Shown here: piece after piece, positions 8,754-17,210 of the stretch | Layout: every line of letters starts with the position of its first letter | Numbering within the stretch: the first letter of the stretch is position 1 | Origin: Streptomyces sp. NBC_01716 | GTDB lineage: Bacteria; Actinomycetota; Actinomycetes; Streptomycetales; Streptomycetaceae | Length of the DNA stretch: 64,000 nt | Reading direction: 5' to 3' | Assembly: GCF_036248275.1 (NCBI RefSeq) | Contig: NZ_CP109181.1 | Coordinates: 6,758,001 to 6,822,000 of the forward strand | The notes under the pieces: model-generated | The model's database searches: none | The model's input: the letters and a program-made list of their open reading frames with translations, nothing else | Told to the model about the DNA's origin: nothing | Translations under genes and position numbers: made by a program

Positions 8754-8768
8754 GGACCATGATGGTCC
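8754..8768 (+). promoter_or_regulatory. Inverted repeat abutting the uridine kinase start
   Basis: The perfect repeat GGACCAT-G-ATGGTCC ends one base before the GTG at 8770. Its centre contains CATGAT, placed where a -10 would give a leaderless transcript. It could be an operator or an mRNA structure controlling initiation. Confidence 0.4.
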
Positions 8769-8769
8769 G

Positions 8770-9427
8770 GTGAGACTCGAAGCGATCACCTGGGAGCGGC
8801 TGACCGACGCCCTGGCCGAGCGTGCCATGGAGACCAAGGCCGACGACGGGAGCCCCTGGCTGAGAATCGCTGTGGACGGCGCTCCCGCCGCGCACCCCGG
8901 CGTACCGGCCGAAGCGCTCGCCGACGCCCTGCGGCTGCGGGGCCGCTCGGTACTCGTCGTCGGGACGGGCGGCTTCCTGCGGCCCGCGTCGCTGCGGTAC
9001 GAGTACGGGCGGCACGAGCCCGACTCGTACTACGACGGCTGGTTCGACACGGGCGCACTGTGGCGGGAGGTGTTCGGGCCGGTGGAGGCGGGTGGGACGG
9101 GGCGGGTCCTGCCGGATCTCTGGGATCCCGCGACCGATCGCGCCACCCGCAGCCGGCGCGTCGAACTCCCTCCGGGCGGTGTGCTGTTGGTGCACGGGCC
9201 GCTGCTGCTCGGGCACTGGTTCCCGTTCGACCTCACGGTGCATCTGCGGCTGTCACCGGCCGCGCTCCGCCGTCGCACCGACGAGAGCGAGCAGTGGACG
9301 CTGCCAGCCTTCGAGCGGTACGAACGGGAGGTCGGTCCGGCGGAGACCGCCGATGTCGTCGTACGCGCGGACGACCCCGCGCCACCCTGCCTGGGCTCTC
9401 CGGCAAGATCCGAAAGACACGCCCTAG
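8770..9427 (+). pseudogene. Uridine kinase, apparent +1 frameshift near the 3' end
   Basis: This P-loop-type nucleoside kinase of the streptomycete uridine kinase group starts at GTG 8770. The first ~202 codons read normally, with blocks PASLRYEYGRHEPDSYYDGWFDTGALWRE (interrupted here only for reading), LLVHGPLLLGHWFPFDL and TLPAFERYERE. After ADDP (about 9375) the reading frame goes off into 600 nt antisense to the next gene. Removing one C from the CCCC run at 9375-9378 restores PRHPAWALR and a stop at 9425-9427, the usual family C-terminus. The canonical Walker A is weak (AVDGAPAAHPG), as in this subfamily. Either a genuine frameshift or a one-base sequencing error. The lost part is only the last 15 or so residues, so activity may survive. 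Confidence 0.72.
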
Positions 9428-10368
9428 GGCACCGGTGGACGGCCGCCCGTCAGAGTGACCGACAGGGCGCCTGCCCGGCAGCCAGCGGTCGCTGCCGCCG
9501 CGGGATCCGCGCCCGTCAACAGGGCGGCGAGGAAGCCGCCGTTGAAGGCGTCGCCCGCGCCGGTGGAGTCGACCGCCCGCGCGGGGTGGGCCGGGACGCG
9601 GGCCGTTACGGCTCCGTCCGACGCCACCAGCGCGCCGCCGGGTCCCAGCGTCACCACGACCAGCGGGAAACGGCGGCTCAGTTCGGCCGCCGCCTTCTCG
9701 GCGTCCGGGACGCCGGTGAGCAGCCGGGCCTCGTCAGCGTTCGGCAGGAGCACCCCAACACCGTCGGCAGCCGCCAGGAACACCTCGGGCCCGAGGCGCG
9801 TGATGAACCCCGCCGACGCCGGGTCCACGCTCACCGGCACGTCACGTGCGACCGCCGACCGCACGGCGGCGCGCACCACGTGGCGGCTCGTGGCGGCGAA
9901 GAAGAGATAGCCGGAGATGTGCAGTCTGCTCACCCCGTCGAGCAGCGCGTCCGACCAGTCGGCGGCGCAGAGGCGCAGGACGGCGCCGCTGTCGGTGAGG
10001 AAGGTGCGTTCGGCGGAGGCGTCGACCAGTGAGACGACGGTGGCGGTCGGTGCCTCGTCGTCGGCGACGAGCAGCGGCCGGACACCGGCCGCTCGCAGTT
10101 GTCCCTCGTGCCACGCGGCGGCGTCCGTGCCGACCCGGCCGAGCAGCCGGACGTCCGCGCACCCCGTGGCCGCCGCCCAGCACGCCGCGTTGGCCCCCGC
10201 GCCGCCCGGCAGGGTGCGGATCTCGGCGGCGGTGTCCGTGCCGTGCGCGAGCGGCGTACGGTGCCGGGCCACCACGTCGGTGACGACGTCCCCGACGATC
10301 AGCAACGCACCCGGCGCATCCGGCGCATCCGGCGCACCCGCGCCACCGGTCCTGGTCGCACCGCTCAC
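9424..10368 (-). CDS. PfkB-family kinase, probable pseudouridine kinase
   Basis: This ribokinase/PfkB-fold protein has 314 residues from GTG 10368. The glycine motif GGAGANAACWAA near residue 55 and the catalytic anion-hole motif DSTGAGDAFNGGF near residue 266 are intact. Its gene follows psuG by 7 nt on the same strand. In the known pathway, the kinase phosphorylates pseudouridine and PsuG cleaves the product to uracil and ribose 5-phosphate, so this is the likely PsuK, although ribokinase or adenosine kinase specificity cannot be excluded. The N-terminus has a short GAPDAPDAPGA repeat from a 9-bp tandem repeat. The 3' end overlaps the repaired uridine kinase end by 4 bp. Confidence 0.85.
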   Translation of the reverse strand: MSGATRTGGAGAPDAPDAPGALLIVGDVVTDVVARHRTPLAHGTDTAAEIRTLPGGAGANAACWAAATGCADVRLLGRVGTDAAAWHEGQLRAAGVRPLLVADDEAPTATVVSLVDASAERTFLTDSGAVLRLCAADWSDALLDGVSRLHISGYLFFAATSRHVVRAAVRSAVARDVPVSVDPASAGFITRLGPEVFLAAADGVGVLLPNADEARLLTGVPDAEKAAAELSRRFPLVVVTLGPGGALVASDGAVTARVPAHPARAVDSTGAGDAFNGGFLAALLTGADPAAAATAGCRAGALSVTLTGGRPPVP

Positions 10369-10375
10369 CGCACAC

Positions 10376-11284
10376 TCACCGCGCCGCCGCGATCAGCGCG
10401 GCCAGCCGCACGTTGCCACGTACGGCCGCCAGATTCGCCTCCAGGGACGCGCCGCCCGTACGTCGCATCAGCTCACCCAGCAGGAACGGCGTGACTGCCT
10501 GCCCGCCGATGCCCTGCTCCCGGCAGTCCGACAAGGCCTCGGCGAGCACCCGGTCGTGCAAATCCGGATCGAGCTGTTCCGCCTCCGGCACGGGATTGGC
10601 GACGATCAGGGCGGCCTCCGGCCCGCCGAGCGCGTCCTGCGCCGCCATCACCGCCGCGACCTCCTCCGGAGTGCGGACCGTCCAGTCGACGGGCTCCCCG
10701 GACGACGTCAGGTAGAAGCCCGGGAAGCGCTCCGTGCCGTACCCGAGGATCCCGACGCCCAGGGTCTCCAGACGCTGCAAGGTCGCCGGTACGTCGAGGA
10801 TCGACTTCACCCCCGCGCAGACCACCGTGATCCGGGTCTGGGCCAGCAACCGAAGGTCCGCCGACTCGTCCTGCGCCCTGGTCCAGTCGCGGTGGACACC
10901 GCCCAGGCCGCCGGTCGCGAAGACCCGGATCCCGGCGCGGGCGGCGAGAAAGGCCGTCGCGGAGACGGTCGTCGCACCGCTCGCTCCCGTCGCGAGCGCG
11001 GGCGCCAGGTCGCGGTGGCCCAGCTTCCGGACGGACGGATCCCCGGCGACCCGCTCCAACTGGTCCTTGTCCAGGCCCACATGAGCCCGGCCGTCCAGCA
11101 CGGCGACGGTGGCGGGGACGGCGCCGCCGGACCGTACCAGCGCTTCCAGCTCCTCGGCGACGGCCAGATTGCGCGGTCGCGGCAGACCGTGCGCGATGAT
11201 CGTCGACTCCAGGGCGACCACGGGCCGGCGCGCGTCGAGAGCCTCCCGCACCTCGGGGGAGAGCAGCAGTGTCGTGTCAGGCAT
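10376..11284 (-). CDS. psuG: Pseudouridine-5'-phosphate glycosidase
   Basis: This protein of 302 residues starts at ATG 11284 (MPDTTLLLSPEV). It reversibly cleaves the C-C bond of pseudouridine 5'-phosphate to give uracil and ribose 5-phosphate in cytosolic nucleoside recycling. Family signatures are clear: ALESTIIAHGLPRPRNL near the N-terminus, ATGGLGGVHRD in the middle, and GTERFPGFY, with NPVPEAEQLD further on. The Mn-binding and lysine-containing segments are in the expected order and the length is normal (about 300). It is the upstream gene of a two-gene unit with the PfkB kinase, supporting a complete pseudouridine catabolic pair. Confidence 0.94.
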   Translation of the reverse strand: MPDTTLLLSPEVREALDARRPVVALESTIIAHGLPRPRNLAVAEELEALVRSGGAVPATVAVLDGRAHVGLDKDQLERVAGDPSVRKLGHRDLAPALATGASGATTVSATAFLAARAGIRVFATGGLGGVHRDWTRAQDESADLRLLAQTRITVVCAGVKSILDVPATLQRLETLGVGILGYGTERFPGFYLTSSGEPVDWTVRTPEEVAAVMAAQDALGGPEAALIVANPVPEAEQLDPDLHDRVLAEALSDCREQGIGGQAVTPFLLGELMRRTGGASLEANLAAVRGNVRLAALIAAAR

Positions 11285-11389
11285 GTCCCATCCCTGGCAC
11301 GGGACGGGGCCCCGCAAACGTCGGCCGAGCACCTGAGCACCGAGCACCCGGACACCCCAGCCCAAGCGCCGGGCTCGACCGCAGACGCG

Positions 11390-11932
11390 TCAGAACAACG
11401 GCGCGGGCAGCACACCTTCCAGCGCCAGCAGTCGCCGCTTGGTCTCCAGGCCGCCCCCGAAGCCGCCCAGCCCGCCGCCGCTCTCCACCACCCGGTGGCA
11501 CGGCACCACGATCGGCAGCGGGTTGGACCCCATCGCGGCGCCGACCGCCTGGGCCGCGCCCGGACTGCCCACCCGGTCGGCCAGATCCCCGTACCCGACG
11601 ACCGTGCCGTACGGAACGCCGGCCGCCAGCTCCCGCAGCACCTGCCGGTTGAAGCCGCCCGACAGCGACCAGTCGAGCGGCAGCTCGAACTCCCGGAGCG
11701 TGCCGTCGAAGAAGGCCGCCAGCTGACGTATCGGCTCGGCCAGCCGGCCCGCCGGATCCTCGACGGGCTCGGCGCCGAGCCGACCCTTCAGCTGCCGAAG
11801 TGCCGTCTCCCGCCGCCCGGTCGTGGCGTGGAAGACAACTGTCACAAGTCCTTCACCGGTGGCGGCCAGCAGCAGCGGGCCGATGTCGCTTCCGACGACG
11901 GCCCACTCCACGGACTGCGCGTTGCTGTTCAT
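11390..11932 (-). CDS. ogt: Methylated-DNA--protein-cysteine S-methyltransferase
   Basis: This suicide repair enzyme moves the alkyl group from O6-alkylguanine to its own cysteine. It has 180 residues from ATG 11932. The active-site motif PCHRV gives Cys145, preceded by MGSNPLPIV, and the DNA-binding helix region VPYGTVVGYGDLA is present. No AraC-like Ada domain is present, so this is the Ogt type. The ATG lies 7 nt after the -10 of a RecA-NDp/PafBC-type promoter, predicting a leaderless, DNA-damage-inducible mRNA. The weak ribosome site (GGTGGG) agrees with that. Confidence 0.94.
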   Translation of the reverse strand: MNSNAQSVEWAVVGSDIGPLLLAATGEGLVTVVFHATTGRRETALRQLKGRLGAEPVEDPAGRLAEPIRQLAAFFDGTLREFELPLDWSLSGGFNRQVLRELAAGVPYGTVVGYGDLADRVGSPGAAQAVGAAMGSNPLPIVVPCHRVVESGGGLGGFGGGLETKRRLLALEGVLPAPLF

Positions 11933-11939
11933 GCCCACC

Positions 11940-11962
11940 ACGCTACGACCCGGCACTGACAA
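11940..11962 (-). promoter_or_regulatory. RecA-NDp/PafBC-type promoter of ogt
   Basis: Read on the minus strand: TTGTCAGTG (11962-11954), 8 nt, TAGCGT (11945-11940), then 7 nt to the ATG. This matches the actinobacterial PafBC promoter pattern TTGTCnGTG-N8-TAnnnT exactly. One of six such sites in the window. Confidence 0.8.
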
Positions 11963-11990
11963 CGGGCCCCGACCTGTGGAGCGACGCCGG

Positions 11991-12899
11991 TCAGCCCACC
12001 GCGTCCCGCACCACGTCGGGGTTGTTGGTGATGATGCCGTCCACGCCGAATCCGGCCACGCGCAGCGCGCCCGCGGCGTCGTTGACCGTCCAGGTGCTGA
12101 CCTGGAGCCGCTTGCCGTGCGCGCCCTTCAGCCGGTGCACGGCGGTCACGTACTCGGCGGTCAGCGTGGAGTGCGTCGGGTTGATCTGGTCGGTGAACTT
12201 CGCGTACGAGGGCAGGTCCGCGACCGCCGGCGTACCGAGGAATCCGGTGGTCACGTCGGGCCGCCGCGCGTGCACGGCCTTCACGCTGTCCGCGCCGAAG
12301 CTCTGGATGACGAGCTTGTTCTTGACGTGCGAGCGGTCGAGCCAGCCCTCCGCGCGCAGGACGCGCAGGGTGTCCTTCTCGATGCCCGGGTACAGCTCGG
12401 GGGCCTTGATCTCCAGAAGAAGCTTCTGGCGGTTCTCCTCGACGGTGTCCAGATACTGCTTCAGCGTCGGCACCCGCGCGCCCGCCCACTCGGCGCCGAA
12501 CCAGCTGCCCGCGTCCAGCCGCGCGATCTCCGCCGCGGTGAAGTCCTTCACATTCCAGGGAGCCCGGTCGGGGAAGACCTGCTCGACGTCGGTGGTCCGC
12601 TTCAGGTCGGTGTCGTGCAGGACGACCAGCTCACCGTCCTTCGTACGCTGGACGTCGTTCTCCACCCAGTCGATGCCCAGTTCCTCGGCCTTGTCGACGG
12701 CGGCGAGCGTGTTCTCCGGGGCGTAGGCGGAGGCGCCGCGGTGCGCGATGACCAGCGGGTCGGCGCCCTGACGGGCAGACGCGGCGGAGCTCTCCGGGGC
12801 CGTGGCGCGCGGTGCGGCGGCCGACGTGGTTCCCGGCAGAATCAGCGCGGCGGCTCCCAGCAGCGCGACGGTCGCGGTCACAGAGGTGCGTGCGTACAC
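11991..12899 (-). CDS. glpQ: Secreted glycerophosphodiester phosphodiesterase
   Basis: This enzyme hydrolyses glycerophosphodiesters to glycerol 3-phosphate and an alcohol outside the cell, for phosphate scavenging. GTG 12899 is chosen because AGGAG lies 7 nt upstream. The 302-residue product starts with a signal peptide ending about residue 28. GDPD catalytic residues are visible: His53-Arg54 in IAHRGAS, Glu62 in PENT, Glu80 and Asp82 in VENDVQ, His95 in VLHD. One-domain architecture. In S. coelicolor a glpQ in this genomic neighbourhood (glpQ2) is reported as PhoP-controlled, and a weak PHO-box-like string lies at 12969-12990. Divergent from the MHYT gene. Confidence 0.92.
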   Translation of the reverse strand: MYARTSVTATVALLGAAALILPGTTSAAAPRATAPESSAASARQGADPLVIAHRGASAYAPENTLAAVDKAEELGIDWVENDVQRTKDGELVVLHDTDLKRTTDVEQVFPDRAPWNVKDFTAAEIARLDAGSWFGAEWAGARVPTLKQYLDTVEENRQKLLLEIKAPELYPGIEKDTLRVLRAEGWLDRSHVKNKLVIQSFGADSVKAVHARRPDVTTGFLGTPAVADLPSYAKFTDQINPTHSTLTAEYVTAVHRLKGAHGKRLQVSTWTVNDAAGALRVAGFGVDGIITNNPDVVRDAVG

Positions 12900-12968
12900 G
12901 TGGACTCCTAGCGTCGATCCAGCACAGACGGGCCGAGAGTGACAGCCGGCGGCCAACACGCGACAGGC

Positions 12969-12990
12969 GAAGGTTGGCCACAACGTGAAC
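12969..12990 (-). promoter_or_regulatory. Possible PHO box upstream of glpQ
   Basis: On the minus strand GTTCACGTTGT is followed by GGCCAACCTTC, two 11-nt units of which only the first fits the PhoP consensus GTTCACC well. It lies about 70-90 bp upstream of glpQ in the 235-nt divergent gap. Confidence 0.35.
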
Positions 12991-13134
12991 GGAATGCGCC
13001 CGAGGCAGGCCCCGAGGCGGTCTCCAAGTCGACAAAAGGGTGACCTGATGTTTGCTTGCCGTGCCGCTGGTCATACCCTCGCCCCCGAACCAGCGCTTCC
13101 GCAGACGGCTCATCAGGAGCGAAGGGCGTACCGC

Positions 13135-14055
13135 ATGCAGGGCACCACCGACGGATTCAGCTACGGCCTGATCACCCCCGTGGCGGCCTTCCTCATGGCC
13201 TGCCTCGGCGGCGCTCTGGGCCTGCGCTGCGCCATCAGATCCCTGCACACCCCGGAACGCGGCCGGGAGGCCGGCTGGCTCGCGCTCGCCGCCATCGCGA
13301 TCGGCTCGGGCGTGTGGACGATGCACTTCATCGCCATGACCGGCTTCAGCGTCGCGGAGACGCCCGTCACCTACGACCGGGCCACGACCTTCGCCAGCCT
13401 CGGCCTCGCGATCGTCATGGTCGGTGTCGGGCTCTTCATCGTGGGATACCGGGGCGCGACCACGATGGCCCTGGTCACCGGCGGCACCGTCACCGGCCTC
13501 GGCATCGCGAGCATGCACTACCTGGGCATGGCCGGGATGCGGCTGCGGGGCAGCCTCGAATACGACACGCTGACCGTCGGCGGCTCGGTCGTCATAGCCG
13601 TCGTGGCGGCCACCACGGCGCTCTGGGCCGCCGCGTCCGTGCACGGACTGCTGCTGAGCATGGCCGCCAGTCTGGCGATGGGCGTCGCCGTCACGGGCAT
13701 GCACTACACGGGCATGGCGGCCGTCCACGTCCATCTGCGGACGTCCGGCGGCCCCGCCGAGGGAGCCGAAGGGGGCGAGCCCGCGGCCACGCTGCTCGGG
13801 CCCATGCTGGTGGGGCCCGGGGTCTTCCTGCTGCTGGCGGCCGTCGTCGTGATCTTCGACCCGCTGATGGTGATGGGCGGCCGGGCGGGGCGCGCCCCGC
13901 TGCCCCGGGGCCGGGCGGGCCGAGGGCCCCACGAGCGGTCCCTGCCCGGCGTTCCGGCCCAGCGGGCGCGACGGGAGCCCACGTACGGGGAAACCGCCGA
14001 GGAGACGGTGTCCAGGCGGTCCGGGGGCGGGTCGCGGGGCGTCCACGACTGGTGA
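13135..14055 (+). CDS. MHYT-domain integral membrane sensor
   Basis: This 306-residue protein starts at ATG 13135 behind GAAGGG. It has seven predicted membrane helices and three copies of the MHYT signature: WTMHFIAM, ASMHYLGM and TGMHYTGM. The MHYT fold is proposed to bind copper through Met/His and to sense O2, CO or NO. Unlike many MHYT proteins it has no GGDEF, EAL or kinase domain. The C-terminal 75 residues are an Arg/Gly/Pro-rich cytoplasmic tail. The signal output is unknown. It is transcribed toward uvrB, with only 40 nt between them that hold the uvrB promoter. Confidence 0.9.
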   Translation: MQGTTDGFSYGLITPVAAFLMACLGGALGLRCAIRSLHTPERGREAGWLALAAIAIGSGVWTMHFIAMTGFSVAETPVTYDRATTFASLGLAIVMVGVGLFIVGYRGATTMALVTGGTVTGLGIASMHYLGMAGMRLRGSLEYDTLTVGGSVVIAVVAATTALWAAASVHGLLLSMAASLAMGVAVTGMHYTGMAAVHVHLRTSGGPAEGAEGGEPAATLLGPMLVGPGVFLLLAAVVVIFDPLMVMGGRAGRAPLPRGRAGRGPHERSLPGVPAQRARREPTYGETAEETVSRRSGGGSRGVHDW

Positions 14056-14067
14056 TCCACACCCGAC

Positions 14068-14089
14068 TGTCAGTGGGGGGTCGTACCGT
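14068..14089 (+). promoter_or_regulatory. RecA-NDp/PafBC-type promoter of uvrB (leaderless)
   Basis: TGTCAGTG (14068-14075), 8 nt, TACCGT (14084-14089), then 6 nt to the ATG at 14096. Spacing and hexamers fit the PafBC-dependent pattern. No Shine-Dalgarno lies between the -10 and the ATG, so the mRNA should be leaderless. Confidence 0.82.
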
Positions 14090-14095
14090 GGATAC

Positions 14096-16219
14096 ATGCG
14101 GCCAGTTTCCAAGATCGAACGTACTTTGGCGCCTTTTGAGGTCATCAGCTCCTACGCACCCAGCGGCGACCAGCCGACGGCGATCGCGGACCTGGAGCGC
14201 CGCATCCGCGCGGGCGAGCAGGATGTGGTCCTGCTCGGTGCGACGGGCACCGGCAAGTCGGCCACCACGGCCTGGATGATCGAGAAGCTTCAGCGCCCCA
14301 CCCTGGTGATGGCTCCGAACAAGACGCTGGCGGCCCAGCTGGCGAACGAGTTCCGCGAGCTGCTGCCCAACAACGCCGTCGAGTACTTCGTCTCGTACTA
14401 CGACTACTACCAGCCCGAGGCGTACGTCCCCCAGTCGGACACCTACATCGAGAAGGACTCCTCGATCAACGACGAGGTCGAGCGGTTGCGCCATTCGGCG
14501 ACGAACTCGCTGCTCACCCGCCGTGACGTCGTCGTGGTCGCGTCCGTCTCCTGCATCTACGGCCTGGGTACGCCCCAGGAGTACGTGGACCGGATGGTGC
14601 CGCTGAAGGTGGGCGAGGAGTACGACAGGGACGAGCTGCTGCGCCGCTTCGTCGACATTCAGTACACCCGCAACGACATGGCGTTCACACGCGGCACCTT
14701 CCGGGTCCGCGGCGACACCATCGAGATCTTCCCGGTCTACGAGGAACTGGCCGTCCGCATCGAGATGTTCGGCGACGAGATCGAGGCGCTCTCCACCCTC
14801 CACCCGCTCACCGGCGAGATCATCAGTGAGGACCGGGAGCTGTACGTCTTCCCGGCCAGCCATTACGTCGCGGGTCCCGAGCGCATGGAGAAGGCCGTCA
14901 ACGGCATCGAGCGGGAGCTGGAGGAGCGCCTCGCCGACCTGGACAAGCAGGGCAAGCTCCTGGAGTCCCAGCGGCTGCGCATGCGCACCACGTACGACAT
15001 CGAGATGATGCGCCAGATCGGCTCCTGCTCCGGTATCGAGAACTACTCGATGCACTTCGACGACCGCTCGCCGGGCACGGCGCCCAACACCCTCCTGGAC
15101 TACTTCCCGGAGGACTTCCTGCTGGTCATCGACGAGTCGCACGTGACCGTGCCGCAGATCGGCGCCATGTACGAGGGCGACGCGTCCCGCAAGCGCACCC
15201 TGGTGGACCACGGCTTCCGGCTGCCCTCCGCGCTGGACAACCGTCCGCTGAAGTGGGAGGAGTTCCAGGAGCGCGTCGGCCAGACCGTCTATCTGTCGGC
15301 GACCCCCGGCAAGTACGAGCTCTCACGCGGCGACGGTTTCGTGGAGCAGATCATCCGCCCCACCGGGCTGGTCGACCCGCAGGTCGTCGTCAAGCCGACC
15401 GAGGGCCAGATCGACGACCTGGTGCACGAGATCCGCACCCGCACCGAGAAGGACGAGCGCGTCCTGGTCACCACCCTCACCAAGAAGATGGCGGAGGACC
15501 TGACCGACTACTTCCTGGAGCTGGGCGTACAGGTCCGCTATCTGCACAGCGACGTCGACACACTGCGCCGTATCGAGCTGCTGCGCGAGCTGCGCGCGGG
15601 GGAGTACGACGTGCTCGTCGGCATCAACCTCCTGCGAGAGGGCCTCGACCTCCCCGAGGTGTCGCTGGTGGCGATCCTCGACGCCGACAAGCAGGGCTTC
15701 CTGCGGTCGGGCACGTCGCTGATCCAGACGATCGGCCGTGCGGCGCGCAACGTGTCGGGCCAGGTCCATATGTACGCGGACAAGATCACCCCGGCGATGG
15801 AGCAGGCCATCGACGAGACCAACCGCCGCCGCGAGAAGCAGATCGCGTACAACACCGAGCGCGGTCTCGACCCGCAGCCGCTGCGCAAGAAGATCAACGA
15901 CATCGTCGCGACCATCGCGCGCGAGGAGGTCGACACCGAGCAACTGCTCGGTACGGGCTACCGCCAGGGCAAGGAGGGCAAGCAGGCCAAGGCCCCCGTG
16001 CCGACGCTCTCCGGCGGCCGGGCGGCCAAGGCCGGCAAGCAGGGCGCGGTGGTCACCGACCGGCCCGCGGCCGAACTGGCCGGAATCATCGAGGAGATGA
16101 CGGACCGTATGCGCGCGGCTGCGGCCGATCTGCAGTTCGAGGTGGCCGCGCGGCTGCGTGACGAGGTGGGTGAACTCAAGAAGGAGCTGCGGCAGATGAG
16201 AGAAGTGGGGCTGGCCTGA
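14096..16219 (+). CDS. uvrB: Excinuclease ABC subunit B
   Basis: UvrB is the damage-verifying helicase-like subunit of nucleotide excision repair. It is loaded by UvrA and then recruits UvrC. The product has 707 residues. Walker A GATGTGKS is at residues 48-55. The DNA-clamping beta-hairpin region (YYDYYQPEAYVPQSDTYI) follows at ~100, and helicase motifs IV-VI run through INLLREGLDLPEVSL and QTIGRAARN. The C-terminal UVR domain (DLQFEVAARLRDEV, ~680) pairs with UvrC. A Lys/Gly-rich linker (~610-650) precedes it. The ATG coincides with the predicted transcription start. Confidence 0.98.
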   Translation: MRPVSKIERTLAPFEVISSYAPSGDQPTAIADLERRIRAGEQDVVLLGATGTGKSATTAWMIEKLQRPTLVMAPNKTLAAQLANEFRELLPNNAVEYFVSYYDYYQPEAYVPQSDTYIEKDSSINDEVERLRHSATNSLLTRRDVVVVASVSCIYGLGTPQEYVDRMVPLKVGEEYDRDELLRRFVDIQYTRNDMAFTRGTFRVRGDTIEIFPVYEELAVRIEMFGDEIEALSTLHPLTGEIISEDRELYVFPASHYVAGPERMEKAVNGIERELEERLADLDKQGKLLESQRLRMRTTYDIEMMRQIGSCSGIENYSMHFDDRSPGTAPNTLLDYFPEDFLLVIDESHVTVPQIGAMYEGDASRKRTLVDHGFRLPSALDNRPLKWEEFQERVGQTVYLSATPGKYELSRGDGFVEQIIRPTGLVDPQVVVKPTEGQIDDLVHEIRTRTEKDERVLVTTLTKKMAEDLTDYFLELGVQVRYLHSDVDTLRRIELLRELRAGEYDVLVGINLLREGLDLPEVSLVAILDADKQGFLRSGTSLIQTIGRAARNVSGQVHMYADKITPAMEQAIDETNRRREKQIAYNTERGLDPQPLRKKINDIVATIAREEVDTEQLLGTGYRQGKEGKQAKAPVPTLSGGRAAKAGKQGAVVTDRPAAELAGIIEEMTDRMRAAAADLQFEVAARLRDEVGELKKELRQMREVGLA

Positions 16220-16289
16220 CGCCGCCGTATCGGGCGCCGTATGCGGTGTGTTGCAAGACCGACACAAAAACGGCCGAAGTCTCCTGCGC

Positions 16290-16311
16290 TGTCAGTGTGA
16301 CTGCGTAGGGT
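16290..16311 (+). promoter_or_regulatory. RecA-NDp/PafBC-type promoter of the terD gene
   Basis: TGTCAGTG (16290-16297), 8 nt, TAGGGT (16306-16311). The predicted start near 16318 leaves a 50-nt leader with a GAGAGGGG ribosome site. Same element as at uvrB, uvrC and ogt. Confidence 0.78.
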
Positions 16312-16367
16312 ACGGGACAACCGCACACATGGACGGTTGCGGGGGAACTTCCGAGAGGGGACAGCGC

Positions 16368-16982
16368 GTGGCGGACGTATCAAGGGGCAGTGCGCCCGGG
16401 GGCCCTGGGGTCAATCTGACCAAGGGACAGGCCATCAGCCTGGAGAAGAAGGGCGGCGGCACCCTGACCGCGGTGCGCATGGGCCTCGGCTGGCAGGCCG
16501 CCCCGCGTCGCGGCCTGTTCGGGTCACGCACCCGCGAGATCGACCTGGACGCCTCGGCGGTGCTCTTCGCCGACAAGCAGCCGGTCGACGTGGTCTTCTT
16601 CCGCCACCTCGTCAGCGACGACGGCTCGGTGAAGCACACCGGTGACAACCTCGTCGGCGGCGCCGGACAGGGTGGGGACGACGAGGCGATCCTCGTGGAC
16701 CTGCAGCGCGTTCCGGTGCACATCGACCAGATCGTCTTCACGGTGAATTCGTTCACCGGCCAGACGTTCCAGGAGGTGCAGAACGCCTTCTGCCGCATCG
16801 TCGACGAGACCAACGGCGACGAGCTCGCCCGCTACACGCTCGACGGCGGCGGTCAGTACACCGCGCAGATCATGGCCAAGGTGCACCGTTCCGGCGCGGG
16901 CTGGCAGATGACCGCCCTGGGCAACCCGGCCAACGGCCGGACGTTCCAGGACCTGATGCCGGCGATCCTGCCGCACCTGTAG
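16368..16982 (+). CDS. TerD-family calcium-binding stress protein
   Basis: The protein has 204 residues from GTG 16368, chosen for GAGAGGGG 7 nt upstream. It is a single TerD domain: NLTKGQAISLEKKG, the acidic IDLDASAVLF loop, and GDDEAILVDL, which in TerD proteins form two Ca2+ sites. Family members act in tellurite, oxidative, phage and DNA-damage stress, probably at the membrane with TerC-type proteins. It is preceded by a DNA-damage-type promoter and followed by a strong hairpin, so it is likely monocistronic. A second TerD-type gene and terC lie just downstream. Confidence 0.92.
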   Translation: MADVSRGSAPGGPGVNLTKGQAISLEKKGGGTLTAVRMGLGWQAAPRRGLFGSRTREIDLDASAVLFADKQPVDVVFFRHLVSDDGSVKHTGDNLVGGAGQGGDDEAILVDLQRVPVHIDQIVFTVNSFTGQTFQEVQNAFCRIVDETNGDELARYTLDGGGQYTAQIMAKVHRSGAGWQMTALGNPANGRTFQDLMPAILPHL

Positions 16983-17004
16983 GCACGGCTCGCCAGCGCA
17001 AGCG

Positions 17005-17037
17005 CAGCTCCCGGAGGCAAGGCCGCCGGGAGCTGCA
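17005..17037 (+). terminator. Hairpin terminator after terD
   Basis: Perfect 11-bp stem GCAGCTCCCGG / CCGGGAGCTGC with an 11-nt loop, 22 nt past the terD stop. No T-run. Confidence 0.65.
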
Positions 17038-17210
17038 CCGCTTGCCGAGCGATCCCGCCGAGCGGCCCAACAGGCAGGCTCCACCGAGCAGTTCGCACAC
17101 GGCGCCAGGCAACACGACCCGGCACCACGCAGAGCACCACAGTCCGAGCAGCACCACCGAACGACATCACTACGCGGCACCGAAGCGTGACCGACGAGGG
17201 GACAGAGGCG

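Noticed and set aside
14110..14125. TCGAACGTACTTTGG at the beginning of uvrB
   Set aside because: Weak LexA resemblance, lies within codons after the start, and the PafBC-type promoter explains control better.
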